DNA from: CAYMJK01 sp043101635
GTDB lineage: Bacteria; Planctomycetota; Phycisphaerae; Phycisphaerales; UBA1924
Length of the DNA stretch: 55,379 nt
Direction: 5' to 3'
Assembly: GCA_043101635.1 (NCBI GenBank)
Contig: JBICIE010000077.1
Location: forward strand, 1-55,379
The translations under genes were made by a program, and so were the position numbers. Shown here one piece after another: positions 44,636 through 52,426 of this stretch. A model generated the notes under the pieces. That model saw nothing but the letters and a program-made list of their open reading frames with translations. It searched no databases and was not told the origin of the DNA. How positions within the stretch are numbered: the first letter of the stretch is position 1; each line of letters opens with the position of its first letter.

Positions 44636-45143
44636 GCGCGCCATCGAGTGACGCTCGCCAAGCTCAGCGCCAACGGCAATCAGCCCCGGAGGGGCGACCC
44701 GTACCTTGCCCGTCTATGAAGACCTGCCGTTTGTCAAGGCTGCTGACGGGCCCAGTCGTCATATTCGAGCGTCGGCGGTTGGCCTTGCCCGGGGTGGTTG
44801 CATTCGAGACAGAACCGGCTGCCCGGGCAAGGTTGTGCAACGGCCCACTCCCATCGAACTCGCCTCCCGCACAGAGGGCATAGCCGGTTCCGTCGTCAAA
44901 GCTAAACAACGCTGACCTGCCCCCGGCGCGCGCAACTTCGCGCCCCTCGACGCGCCGAGCAGCCTCCGCCACCTTCGCCCGATAGCCCACGCCAGCCCGC
45001 GGAAGCTGCCCGTCGCCCCCGACCCGGCCGCCGGGCTCCAAGCCAACGCCGCCCGCCCCCCGCGCACAAACAAGGAGGCGCCGCCGCAAACATCACGCGA
45101 CGACGCCCCCGCAAAGGAAACGACTCGGGCCCTGCGGCCCAGC
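44636..45143. other. 508 bp intergenic region
   Basis: No full gene is convincing here. Open frames on both strands have skewed, low-information translations. The region holds the palindrome CCCCGGAGGGG near 44684 and one cryptic cysteine-rich frame (44734-44895, minus strand) listed separately. The dockerin tail of the cytochrome begins at its right edge. Confidence 0.5.
44734..44895 (-). pseudogene. Cryptic zinc-ribbon-like frame without a start codon
   Basis: Between two in-frame stops, this 53-codon minus-strand frame reads RLCPLCGRRVRWEWA, then a Cys, then SRFCLECNHPGQGQPP and EYDDWARQQP. Two CxxC pairs (CPLC and CLEC) spaced for a zinc ribbon are unlikely in random frame-shadow sequence, but no ATG, GTG or TTG precedes them in frame and no SD is seen. 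It may be a decayed small protein or the 3' remnant of a larger gene. The alternative is chance in a GC-rich spacer. Confidence 0.3.
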
Positions 45144-46967
45144 TCATGGACAGCCGGCGGCGAACTCGTTCTGGAACGACAGGAAGTCGAAGAAATCCAG
45201 CACGCCGTCGCCCGTAAAGTCCGCCCGCAGATCGCCCGCGGCGAAGTAGTTCTGGAACACCAGGAAGTCGAAGAAGTCGAGCAGCCCGTCGCCGTTCAGA
45301 TCGACGCGGCAGGCCACATCAAGATCGATCGACTGCTCATCCATCTCCTCCGGCGCCGACATGCCGGTCGCCAGCCACTGGGCGTACATGACATCACCGG
45401 CGTCGTTGGTCGTGTTCTCATCGCGCAGGAACTCGACGTACTCCTTCGACACCGACTGGTAGTACAACTCCACCTCGGCCCGCACGGCCCCGGCCGGGAT
45501 CTCGTACCGCGTGTCATCCCAGTACTGCTCGTCCGCGTAGCTGTACGCCACCGGCGCCGCCTGCACCGCCTCGAAGCCGTCATTGGTGAACCCGCGCGGC
45601 GGGATGCGGTTGTCCTTGTACCACTTGTTGTTGATGGCAAAGTGGAAGCTCGGCCCCTCCGGCACGCCGGTCGCCGCGCTGACCGCGGCGTCCACGCCGA
45701 TCTTGGCCTCGTAGACCTTGGTGTCATCGGTCGTCAGCGTCGCGGTCGCCTCGTCGTAGTGGCCCCGCTCGGCGATCACCGCGCCGCCGGCGTCGTAGAA
45801 CTCGACGTTGATCCACATCCGCCGCCCCTCGGGATACCCCGTCGGCAGCTTGTGGCCGGTCTGGTTGATGATCCGCACCACCAGATCCGAGCCATCCTGC
45901 GACAGCTCCATGTCCGACGCCTTCGCCAGCAGATCCCGCGTCCGCGCGATCGAGTCGGCAACGGAAGCGTCCGTCAGTCGCGTCTCGCTGTCCGGGAACA
46001 GATTGCGGATCGCGTTGAGCGCCCACGTGTTGCCGCCGTTGAAGTAGTGCGTCGGCAGATCCGCCCGCGTCACGCCCTGCTTGGCCGCCTTGCCGAGCGA
46101 ATCGGGCATGTGGCAGTCCTGGCAGGTGCTCACCAGCGCCTTGTCGCCGCCGAAGCGCCCGCCCATGTCGATCGGCCCCTTGGCGAAGTCGCTGGCCAGC
46201 CACTCGCGGTAGGTGCGCTCGACCGGGAACTGGTCGTACTTGTCGTGCGTTGGATGCGGCGTATCCAGATCGCCGAGCGCGTACGTGCCATCCGGCTGCC
46301 GCTCGAACGCCGGGTTCGACACATCATGGCACGTCCCGCAGTGATTCGATGTCGTGTAATACGTCGCCTGCAGCCACTCGTGCCGGCTGAACCCGCCGAG
46401 GTCAAACGGCCCGCGCCGCACATCCAGCGGATCCACCACAAAGTGCCCGCTGTGCTCGCTCGTCGGCGGATCGGTCAGCGCCGCGATGATCGACTGATCC
46501 ACCGCCGGACTGATTCCCGGCTTGTAGAACGGATCCACCAGCCGGTGGCACATGTTGCAGTTCAGCCCCTCGAAGTCCTCCGTGATCAGCCCGGCGCCGC
46601 TCGTCGGCTCGCTGCGCCCCGCCAGCCACCCGCCCGGCGTGTGGCACCGCAGGCAAAGGTCGCCGGAGAACGCCGCATCCTGCTCGGCGATCGCCATCGC
46701 CGCCCAGAACACCGGATCCCGGGCCGACTGGCCCATCATGCTCGCCGCCCACGGCTCCACCGGCTCGTGCAGCGGATCGAACCCGCCATGGCATGACTCG
46801 CACCGCCCGACGCTCTCGATCGGATCCGTCAGCCCCAGCGGCTGCGTCCCCGGTCCGAAAAAGTCGCGGATCGTGGTCGGAACCGTCGCCGCGGCCAGCC
46901 CGCCGATCGCCAGGATCCCGGCGCCCGCCAGAAGCCGATTCCGGGATGTGCCCCCTCTGCGCTGCAT
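45144..46967 (-). CDS. Secreted pentaheme cytochrome c with dockerin-like tail
   Basis: 607 residues from an ATG at 46967 with AGGAAGGGG just upstream; a start at 47024 lacks an SD. An N-terminal hydrophobic segment (RLLAGAGILAIGGLAAATVP) exports or anchors it. Five CxxCH heme sites follow: CESCH (56-60), CLRCH, CNMCH, CGTCH and CQDCH, all in the first half. The second half is beta-rich with INQTGHKLPTGYPEGRRMW, a phrase common in cytochrome-c554-like planctomycete proteins. The tail has two loops, DLNGDGLLDFFDFLVFQN and DFTGDGVLDFFDFLSFQN, and ends GCP. Likely a surface electron-transfer protein; redox partner unknown. Confidence 0.9.
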   Translation of the reverse strand: MQRRGGTSRNRLLAGAGILAIGGLAAATVPTTIRDFFGPGTQPLGLTDPIESVGRCESCHGGFDPLHEPVEPWAASMMGQSARDPVFWAAMAIAEQDAAFSGDLCLRCHTPGGWLAGRSEPTSGAGLITEDFEGLNCNMCHRLVDPFYKPGISPAVDQSIIAALTDPPTSEHSGHFVVDPLDVRRGPFDLGGFSRHEWLQATYYTTSNHCGTCHDVSNPAFERQPDGTYALGDLDTPHPTHDKYDQFPVERTYREWLASDFAKGPIDMGGRFGGDKALVSTCQDCHMPDSLGKAAKQGVTRADLPTHYFNGGNTWALNAIRNLFPDSETRLTDASVADSIARTRDLLAKASDMELSQDGSDLVVRIINQTGHKLPTGYPEGRRMWINVEFYDAGGAVIAERGHYDEATATLTTDDTKVYEAKIGVDAAVSAATGVPEGPSFHFAINNKWYKDNRIPPRGFTNDGFEAVQAAPVAYSYADEQYWDDTRYEIPAGAVRAEVELYYQSVSKEYVEFLRDENTTNDAGDVMYAQWLATGMSAPEEMDEQSIDLDVACRVDLNGDGLLDFFDFLVFQNYFAAGDLRADFTGDGVLDFFDFLSFQNEFAAGCP

Positions 46968-47330
46968 GGCGCCCCTTCCTAAGAAGCCGGCGCCACGGAC
47001 CCGCTCCGCGCGGCGCCACCCCATTTTAGGAGTTTACTGTCCTCTTATCTAGATTCATTCTAATCTTCGCCGCCGGCCCTGCCACCCCCCGCTGCGGGAT
47101 GCGCCCTCCGGTCCCCTGCCCCGGCCAGGGGCGCCGGCGAACCAGCCGGTCAAGGCGCGACCACGAGACCATCCCGCCCCGCCGCCCCATGGAGGCCGCC
47201 GGATCCGCGGCGCCGGGCGCGAAGCGTCCGGCTCTCGCTGTCTCTGCTCGATCGCGCGGCATGGGCGTTCGCCGAACCGCCGGCGTCCTGCCTCCTGTTC
47301 AGCTTCGCGCCGCCGCGCAAGGCCGGGCGA
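46968..47330. other. 363 bp intergenic region with AT-rich promoter island
   Basis: The cytochrome gene's upstream region. An AT-rich island at 47026-47066 contains ATCTAGAT and, on the minus strand, TAGAAT and TAGATA hexamers that could serve as its -10. No -35 partner is clear. The remainder to 47330 is GC-rich without a credible gene. Confidence 0.4.
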
Positions 47331-48545
47331 TCACTCCTCCAGAACGAACGCCCGCTCGTTCCACAGCTTCTCGATCCGCTCGGCCATCGCCCCGCCGGCC
47401 GTCAGCGACTCGCCGCAGGCCACCAGCAGGTCCACCAGACCCTCGTAATCGCTCAGACTGATGAACTCGCGCCCCACGCGGGGCCGCCCCGCAAACGCCC
47501 CGGCCTGCACCGCCGCGAGGTCCGCCATGTTGTGGTAGTTGCCCAGCGGCAGGCACACGCACGTCGCCTCGTACCCGGCATTGCAGAAGACCGTCGCCTC
47601 GCACGCCCCGCCCGCCATCAGCTTGCGCTGCCAGCGCCACTTGGGCAGATCGCTCATCTTCTGCTGCGCTGTTGGCGCTGCCGGGCCCCCGGCGATCTGC
47701 TCGGCCCGCTGCGCCACCGCCGCGGTCAGCGGCGGGCTGAAGATGCTCAGCCGGTCGCCCACCCGCACGATCGGCCCGCCCCCGATCGGCGAATCCTCGA
47801 AGCTGCGGCTGTTCTCCAGCGCGATGACCCGCGCGTTCTTCGGCATCGTCCCTTCCCGGCAGGCCCCGATCGCGCCGACGAACCCGATCTCCTCCGCCCG
47901 CGTCAACAGCACCCGCGCGTCGCCGACCGCCTCGCCGGCTTCGTGGCGCACGCGCAGCGCATCCAGCGCCGCCAGCGCTGCCGCCACCGCCGCCAGATCA
48001 TCGCACGCGTTGGTATGGAAGATCCCGTCGATCACCTCCGCGCCCGGAAGCTCCCACGTCGCAATGTCCGCCGTCGTGACATCGTCCGTCGAAGCGCCAT
48101 CATCAAGCTCGGCCGTGAACCGCTTGAAGTAATCGTCCGGCCCCTCCGCCTTCCCCGTCAGCGTCGCCCCCAGCCGCGCGCCGGCGCCGGTGTGCACGAC
48201 GACCCGCGCCTGGTCGAAGTAGTCATCCATCACGCCGCCACGGAAGGCAAGCTGCAGCGTCTGCGGCCCGATCACCCGCTCCACCACGAAGGCCGGATGA
48301 TCGAGGTGCGCCGTGAAGTACACCGGCGCCTCCGAGGCCCGGTCCGTCCGGCGCGTCCACGGCGCCGGCGCCGCGATGACGAGGTTCCCGTGCCGATCCT
48401 CCGTGATCGCCAGCCCCTCGCGCCCGGCCACCCACCGCCGCACCCACTCGATCACGCGCCCCTCCCGGCCCGCGGCGGTCGGACTCTGGGTCACTTCTTC
48501 CAGCCAGCGCCTGTGGGCCGCGCGCGCATCGGTGGTGATCATCAT
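47331..48545 (-). CDS. M42-family-like zinc aminopeptidase
   Basis: 404 residues. A co-catalytic zinc peptidase of the M42/M20 clan: FTAHLDHPAFV (first ligand His), NACDDLAAVAAAL (bridging Asp), LLTRAEEIGFVGA (catalytic Glu plus ligand Glu), ALENSRSFEDSPIGGGPIVRVGD, and a late LGNYHNM His. The family trims N-terminal residues from peptides in the cytoplasm. The start at 48545 is chosen because TACGAT ends exactly 5 nt upstream while no SD exists; the second ATG at 48542 is equally possible. It lies downstream of, and on the same strand as, the DEAD-box gene, separated from it by a strong hairpin. Confidence 0.83.
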   Translation of the reverse strand: MMITTDARAAHRRWLEEVTQSPTAAGREGRVIEWVRRWVAGREGLAITEDRHGNLVIAAPAPWTRRTDRASEAPVYFTAHLDHPAFVVERVIGPQTLQLAFRGGVMDDYFDQARVVVHTGAGARLGATLTGKAEGPDDYFKRFTAELDDGASTDDVTTADIATWELPGAEVIDGIFHTNACDDLAAVAAALAALDALRVRHEAGEAVGDARVLLTRAEEIGFVGAIGACREGTMPKNARVIALENSRSFEDSPIGGGPIVRVGDRLSIFSPPLTAAVAQRAEQIAGGPAAPTAQQKMSDLPKWRWQRKLMAGGACEATVFCNAGYEATCVCLPLGNYHNMADLAAVQAGAFAGRPRVGREFISLSDYEGLVDLLVACGESLTAGGAMAERIEKLWNERAFVLEE

Positions 48546-48550
48546 GGCCG

Positions 48551-48556
48551 ATCGTA
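48551..48556 (-). promoter_or_regulatory. Candidate -10 (TACGAT) of a leaderless transcript
   Basis: On the minus strand TACGAT, then CGGCC, then ATG: the hexamer ends 5 nt before the start codon of the peptidase gene, as for the channel (12130) and VOC (54952) genes. No SD is present. Confidence 0.45.
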
Positions 48557-48625
48557 CGACGCGCCACCGGCCGCGGCTCTGCGCGATCGGTGTCGGTCGC
48601 GCAACGGCGTCTTCTGCGCGCAAAG

Positions 48626-48651
48626 CACCGACCGCCCGAAGGCGGTCGGTG
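48626..48651 (-). terminator. UUCG-tetraloop hairpin after the DEAD-box gene
   Basis: CACCGACCGCC (48651-48641 read on the minus strand) and GGCGGTCGGTG (48636-48626) form a perfect 11 bp stem closed by a C(UUCG)G loop, an unusually stable RNA hairpin, 37 bp past the helicase stop. Only a short CTTTG follows, so it may act as a terminator or as an mRNA 3'-end protector. Confidence 0.6.
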
Positions 48652-48687
48652 GCACGGGTAGCACAATGTTCTGACGTCCGGCCGCCC

Positions 48688-50472
48688 TTACCGCCGCCGC
48701 GCCCGCACGCGCCCGCCCAGCGTCCTCGGCGGCGTCTTCGTCGGCACGATCCCGCCCGGGAACTTCTTCTCGTCGGCGGCGTCCTTGATCTCAGGCGTCG
48801 TGCTCATCGGCTTGAACCGGTTCTGGCTGCGAAGCTGCTCCACGCGCCGCTTCTCCGCCTCGATCCGCGCTGCCGCGTCCGCCGGCGCCGGTCCCGGCTG
48901 AAAGTCCGGATACTCCATCTTCGGGATCTCGGCGTTGATGCGCAGCTCGATGTCCGTCAGAAGCTGACCCTGCTCCGGCGTCACCAGGCTCCACGCGATC
49001 CCCCCGCGCCCCGCCCGGGCCGTGCGCCCGATCCGGTGAATGTACAGCTCGATGTCCTCGGGCAGGTCGTAGTTGATCACGTGGCTGATGCCCTCGACAT
49101 CGATGCCGCGGCTGGCAAGATCCGACGCGATCAGCACGCTCAGCTCCCCGCCGCGCAGCCGGCGCATCACGCTGTTGCGCTTGCTCTGCGGCATGTCGCC
49201 GTGGATCGCGTGCGACTCGATCCCCTTCTCCGTCAGGTACCGCGCCAGCTCGTCCACCGTCCGCTTCAGCCGGCAGAAGATCAGCGTCAGCGCCGGCTCC
49301 TCGTGCGTCAGCAGGTGGCGCAGCAGCCGCTTCTTGTCCCAGCTCTGCACCGCCAGATATCGCTGCGTCACCAGGCTCACCGTCAGCGAGCCCGCGCTGG
49401 TGACGATCTTCTCCGGGTCCGTCATGAAGCTGCGGGCCAGCCGGTCGATGTCCTCCGAGATCGTCGCGCTGACGAACATCGTCTGCCGCTTCTTCGGGCA
49501 CCGGCTCAGGATCCAACGGATGTCCTCCCGGAAGCCGATGTCCAGCATCCGGTCAACCTCGTCGAGCACCACGAACTTCATGCCCGAGAAATCGATGTGC
49601 CCGCGCCGGTGCATGTCCATCACCCGGCCCGGCGCCCCCACCACGATCTCCGGCCCCTTCTCCAGCTTCTCGATCTGGGCCGGAATCCGCTGACCCCCGT
49701 AGATCGGAACCGAGCGCACGCCCGTGTGCTTGCCCAGCGTGCGGATCTCCGCGTCGATCTGGATCGCAAGCTCGCGCGTCGGCGCCAGGATCAACGCCTG
49801 GAACGGCTTGCCCTTCTCCACCAGCGACAGCAGCGGCAGCACGAACGCCGCCGTCTTGCCCGTGCCCGTCTTCGCCTGCCCGAGAATGTCCGCCCCGCGC
49901 ATCGCCGGCGGAATCAGCTTCGCCTGAATCACCGTCGGCCGCTCGAAGCCGGCGTCCGCCACGCCGCGAAGCGCAGCCTCGCTCAGCCCGAGATCCGCAA
50001 AGCCCTCGACCTGCGAGAAGATCTCCTTCGCAGCCTCCGGATCAATCGGCGACGAACGCCGGGCCGGACGCGCCTCGGCGTCCGCCTCGACATCCTCGCT
50101 CGTGTCCGCATCGGTGTCACTCGTGCTGGCCACGGGCCCGGCGCCTTCACCCCGGCCGCGACGACGACGACGACGACGCTTGCGCGGCCCATCGCCCTCC
50201 TCGCCCGGCGCCCGGGCCGGATCGCCCGCCGCCGCGCCCTGCTCGGCGCCATCGGCGCCCGTCTCGGGTGTACCCGTCGCCTCCGGCTTCGCCCCGCCGC
50301 GCCGGCGACGCCGCCGACGCTTCTTCTTCGGCGCTTCGCTTTCGCCCCCGCCGGCGTCATTCGGGCCGGCGTCGCCGGTCCTCGTGGCGTCCGGCAGATC
50401 AGCGAGGCGAACTCGCTCCTGCTTCTCTTCGGCGCTCCGGTCCTGGGGCCGGTCGGTAGTCATTGTCGTCAT
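48688..50472 (-). CDS. DEAD-box RNA helicase with long basic N-terminal extension
   Basis: 594 residues. Residues 1-150 are low complexity, with two Arg/Lys tracts (KKKRRRRRRRGG and RKRRRRRRRGRG) in acidic linkers, likely RNA-binding and disordered. The helicase core is complete: GFERPTVIQAKLIPPA (Q motif), AQTGTGKTAAF, PTRELAIQ, VGAPGRVMD, VLDEVDRMLD (motif II as DEVD instead of DEAD), VSATIS, LIFCRLKRT, ASDLASRGIDV and HRIGRTARAG. It unwinds structured RNA. The start at 50472 has GAGGG 3 nt upstream; a second ATG nine bases in is possible. It is divergent from a second helicase across a 630 bp gap. Confidence 0.9.
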   Translation of the reverse strand: MTTMTTDRPQDRSAEEKQERVRLADLPDATRTGDAGPNDAGGGESEAPKKKRRRRRRRGGAKPEATGTPETGADGAEQGAAAGDPARAPGEEGDGPRKRRRRRRRGRGEGAGPVASTSDTDADTSEDVEADAEARPARRSSPIDPEAAKEIFSQVEGFADLGLSEAALRGVADAGFERPTVIQAKLIPPAMRGADILGQAKTGTGKTAAFVLPLLSLVEKGKPFQALILAPTRELAIQIDAEIRTLGKHTGVRSVPIYGGQRIPAQIEKLEKGPEIVVGAPGRVMDMHRRGHIDFSGMKFVVLDEVDRMLDIGFREDIRWILSRCPKKRQTMFVSATISEDIDRLARSFMTDPEKIVTSAGSLTVSLVTQRYLAVQSWDKKRLLRHLLTHEEPALTLIFCRLKRTVDELARYLTEKGIESHAIHGDMPQSKRNSVMRRLRGGELSVLIASDLASRGIDVEGISHVINYDLPEDIELYIHRIGRTARAGRGGIAWSLVTPEQGQLLTDIELRINAEIPKMEYPDFQPGPAPADAAARIEAEKRRVEQLRSQNRFKPMSTTPEIKDAADEKKFPGGIVPTKTPPRTLGGRVRARRR

Positions 50473-51102
50473 AAACCCTCTGCATGCAGCCCGAGCCTGC
50501 CCAGACGCCAACATGGCGCGGGACCGGCTCGCTGAATTGAACCAGGCGCAGTGCAGTGGACCGGCGGCCGACTGGATCACCGGCGTCGCGGGCCTCGCAA
50601 GGCCCGGGGCGATGATCATCCAATCGGCGCCGACCCGGGCTGATCACGCCCGGCGGAATCGTGGCCGGCAAACACTGCCGGCCTCCGGCGTCACTCATCG
50701 GCCCGAACACAGGCCCAACTGTGACACTCGGTCGCAGAATAGTAGCCGGACCGCCCCCTCGAGACGAAAACCCCCTTCCGACCCCCTCCTCAGGCGGTTT
50801 CTCCGCCGCCGCAGCGCCCGAATCGCCCAATCCGCCCTCCCCGACGCAAGCGCTGGCGCCCCATTCGCCGATGCACACTGGGGCTTGCCCGCCGGCAGGC
50901 CTACGATCCACCTCATAGCCAGCGGCCCTTGATGCACACCCCGCCAACGCGGCGGGACGATCCGGGATCTTCTGGCGCCGCCCGCCGCACGCGCTGCGGG
51001 CCGTCACCCCGGACCGGCCGCACTTGTTCCAAATCACATTGGGCGAGGACGCCCGAACACAACCGCCACGCGGCAAAGCTGCGCGGCTCGGAGACCTTTC
51101 TG
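50473..51102. other. 630 bp gene-free region between two divergent helicase genes
   Basis: No credible gene is seen on either strand; open frames give frame-shadow-like translations. The composition is less biased around 50690-50790 and 51020-51060, where promoter elements may lie. The length suggests long 5' leaders for one or both helicase messages, as is common for DEAD-box genes under RNA-level or cold-shock control, but no specific structure is proven by eye. Confidence 0.5.
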
Positions 51103-52419
51103 TTGCAATTCTCTTCCCTCAATCTCTCCCGCCCCATCCTCGACGCCATCGCCGAGGAAGGCTACACCACGCCCACGCCCATCCAGGCCAAGGCCATACC
51201 CCCGGCCCTCGCCGGCCGTGACCTGCTCGGCTGCGCCCAGACCGGCACCGGCAAGACCGCGGCCTTCGCGCTGCCGATCCTCCACCGCCTGCTGACCGCC
51301 CCCGCCGACAAGACCCGCCGGGGCCCGGTCCTGCCCCGCGCCCTGATCCTCTCGCCCACGCGTGAACTCGCCGGCCAGATCGCCGACTGCTTCGCTGCCT
51401 ACGGCCGCCACAGCGGCCTGCGCCACACCGTCATCTACGGCGGCGTCAGCCAGCACCGCCAGGTCCGCGACCTGCAGCGCGGCGTCGACATCGTCGTCGC
51501 CACCCCCGGCCGCCTCATGGACCTCATGCAGCAGCGCTGCGTCGATCTGCGCGCCGTCGAGATCCTCGTCCTTGATGAGGCCGACCGCATGCTCGACATG
51601 GGCTTCATCGAGCCCATCCGGCGCATCGCCGCCGCCCTTCCGGCCGACCGCCAGACCCTCATGTTCAGCGCCACCATGCCGAGGCCCATCATGAGCCTCG
51701 CCGACTCGCTGCTGCGCGACCCGGTCAAGGTCGCCGTCACGCCCGTCGCCAGCGCCGCCCCGCGCATCGAACAGTCGCTCTACATGATCGACCGACCCGG
51801 CAAGAGCGCGCTGCTGGCCCATCTGCTCGATGGCCCCGGCGTTGACCGGGCCCTCGTCTTCACCCGCACCAAGCACGGCGCCGACAAGCTCACGCGCACG
51901 CTCGCCCGCGCACAGGTCTCCGCCCAGGCCATCCACGGCAACAAGTCGCAGAACCAGCGCCAGCGCGCCCTCGACGCCTTCCGCTCCGGCCGCTCGCGCG
52001 TGCTCGTCGCCACCGACGTTGCCGCCCGCGGCCTCGATGTCGATGGCGTCACCCACGTCTTCAACTACGACCTGCCCATGGAGGCCGAGGCCTACGTCCA
52101 CCGCATCGGACGCACCGGCCGGGCCGGCGCCGCCGGCGTCGCCATCTCCTTCTGCGATCGCGAGGAGCGCGGCCTGCTGCGCGCCATCGAGCGCCTCATC
52201 GGCACGCGCTTCAAGCCCAGCCAGACGCCCGCAGTCGTGCCCGTCCAGCCCCGCGCCGATTCCGATGAATCGGTCTCCGCGCCGCAGCCGGCCAGGGAGA
52301 GAGCCCCCGCCGCCAAGGCCGGACGAAGGCGCCCGCGCAGCGCCGCCCCGAGCAACCCCGCCCGCGGCAAGAACCGGCGCAATCGCAACGGCCGCCGGCG
52401 CCAGAACGCCCCGGCCTGA
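51103..52419 (+). CDS. DEAD-box RNA helicase, RhlE-like
   Basis: 438 residues from a TTG at 51103 with GGAG 9 nt upstream; this gives (M)QFSSLNLSRPILDAIAEEGY, the RhlE-type N-terminus. Longer in-frame starts at 50929 read through non-coding sequence. The core is complete: PTPIQAKAIPPAL, AQTGTGKTAAFALP, PTRELAGQ, ATPGRLMDLM, VLDEADRMLDMGF, FSATMPR, LVFTRTKHGADKL, ATDVAARGLDVDGV and HRIGRTGRAG. The C-terminal 80 residues are basic and Pro/Arg-rich. It remodels ribosomal or mRNA structure. Its TGA abuts the convergent gene's TGA with no gap. Confidence 0.92.
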   Translation: MQFSSLNLSRPILDAIAEEGYTTPTPIQAKAIPPALAGRDLLGCAQTGTGKTAAFALPILHRLLTAPADKTRRGPVLPRALILSPTRELAGQIADCFAAYGRHSGLRHTVIYGGVSQHRQVRDLQRGVDIVVATPGRLMDLMQQRCVDLRAVEILVLDEADRMLDMGFIEPIRRIAAALPADRQTLMFSATMPRPIMSLADSLLRDPVKVAVTPVASAAPRIEQSLYMIDRPGKSALLAHLLDGPGVDRALVFTRTKHGADKLTRTLARAQVSAQAIHGNKSQNQRQRALDAFRSGRSRVLVATDVAARGLDVDGVTHVFNYDLPMEAEAYVHRIGRTGRAGAAGVAISFCDREERGLLRAIERLIGTRFKPSQTPAVVPVQPRADSDESVSAPQPARERAPAAKAGRRRPRSAAPSNPARGKNRRNRNGRRRQNAPA

Positions 52420-52426
52420 TCAGGCC
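52413..52426. terminator. 14-bp palindrome containing both convergent stop codons
   Basis: GGCCTGATCAGGCC is a perfect palindrome whose centre TGATCA gives TGA to the helicase on the plus strand and TGA to the glycosyltransferase on the minus strand. It could be a compact shared terminator hairpin, but lacks a T-tract. Confidence 0.35.

Noticed and set aside
44664..45089. A 141-residue minus-strand protein between the propeller and cytochrome genes
   Set aside because: No SD, skewed Arg/Gly/Ala composition, and it is out of frame with the cysteine-rich segment that gives the only recognisable signal there.
47026..47330. A small minus-strand gene upstream of the cytochrome
   Set aside because: The translation is Arg/Pro/Gly-rich without motifs and no SD is seen; the region is better read as promoter plus spacer.
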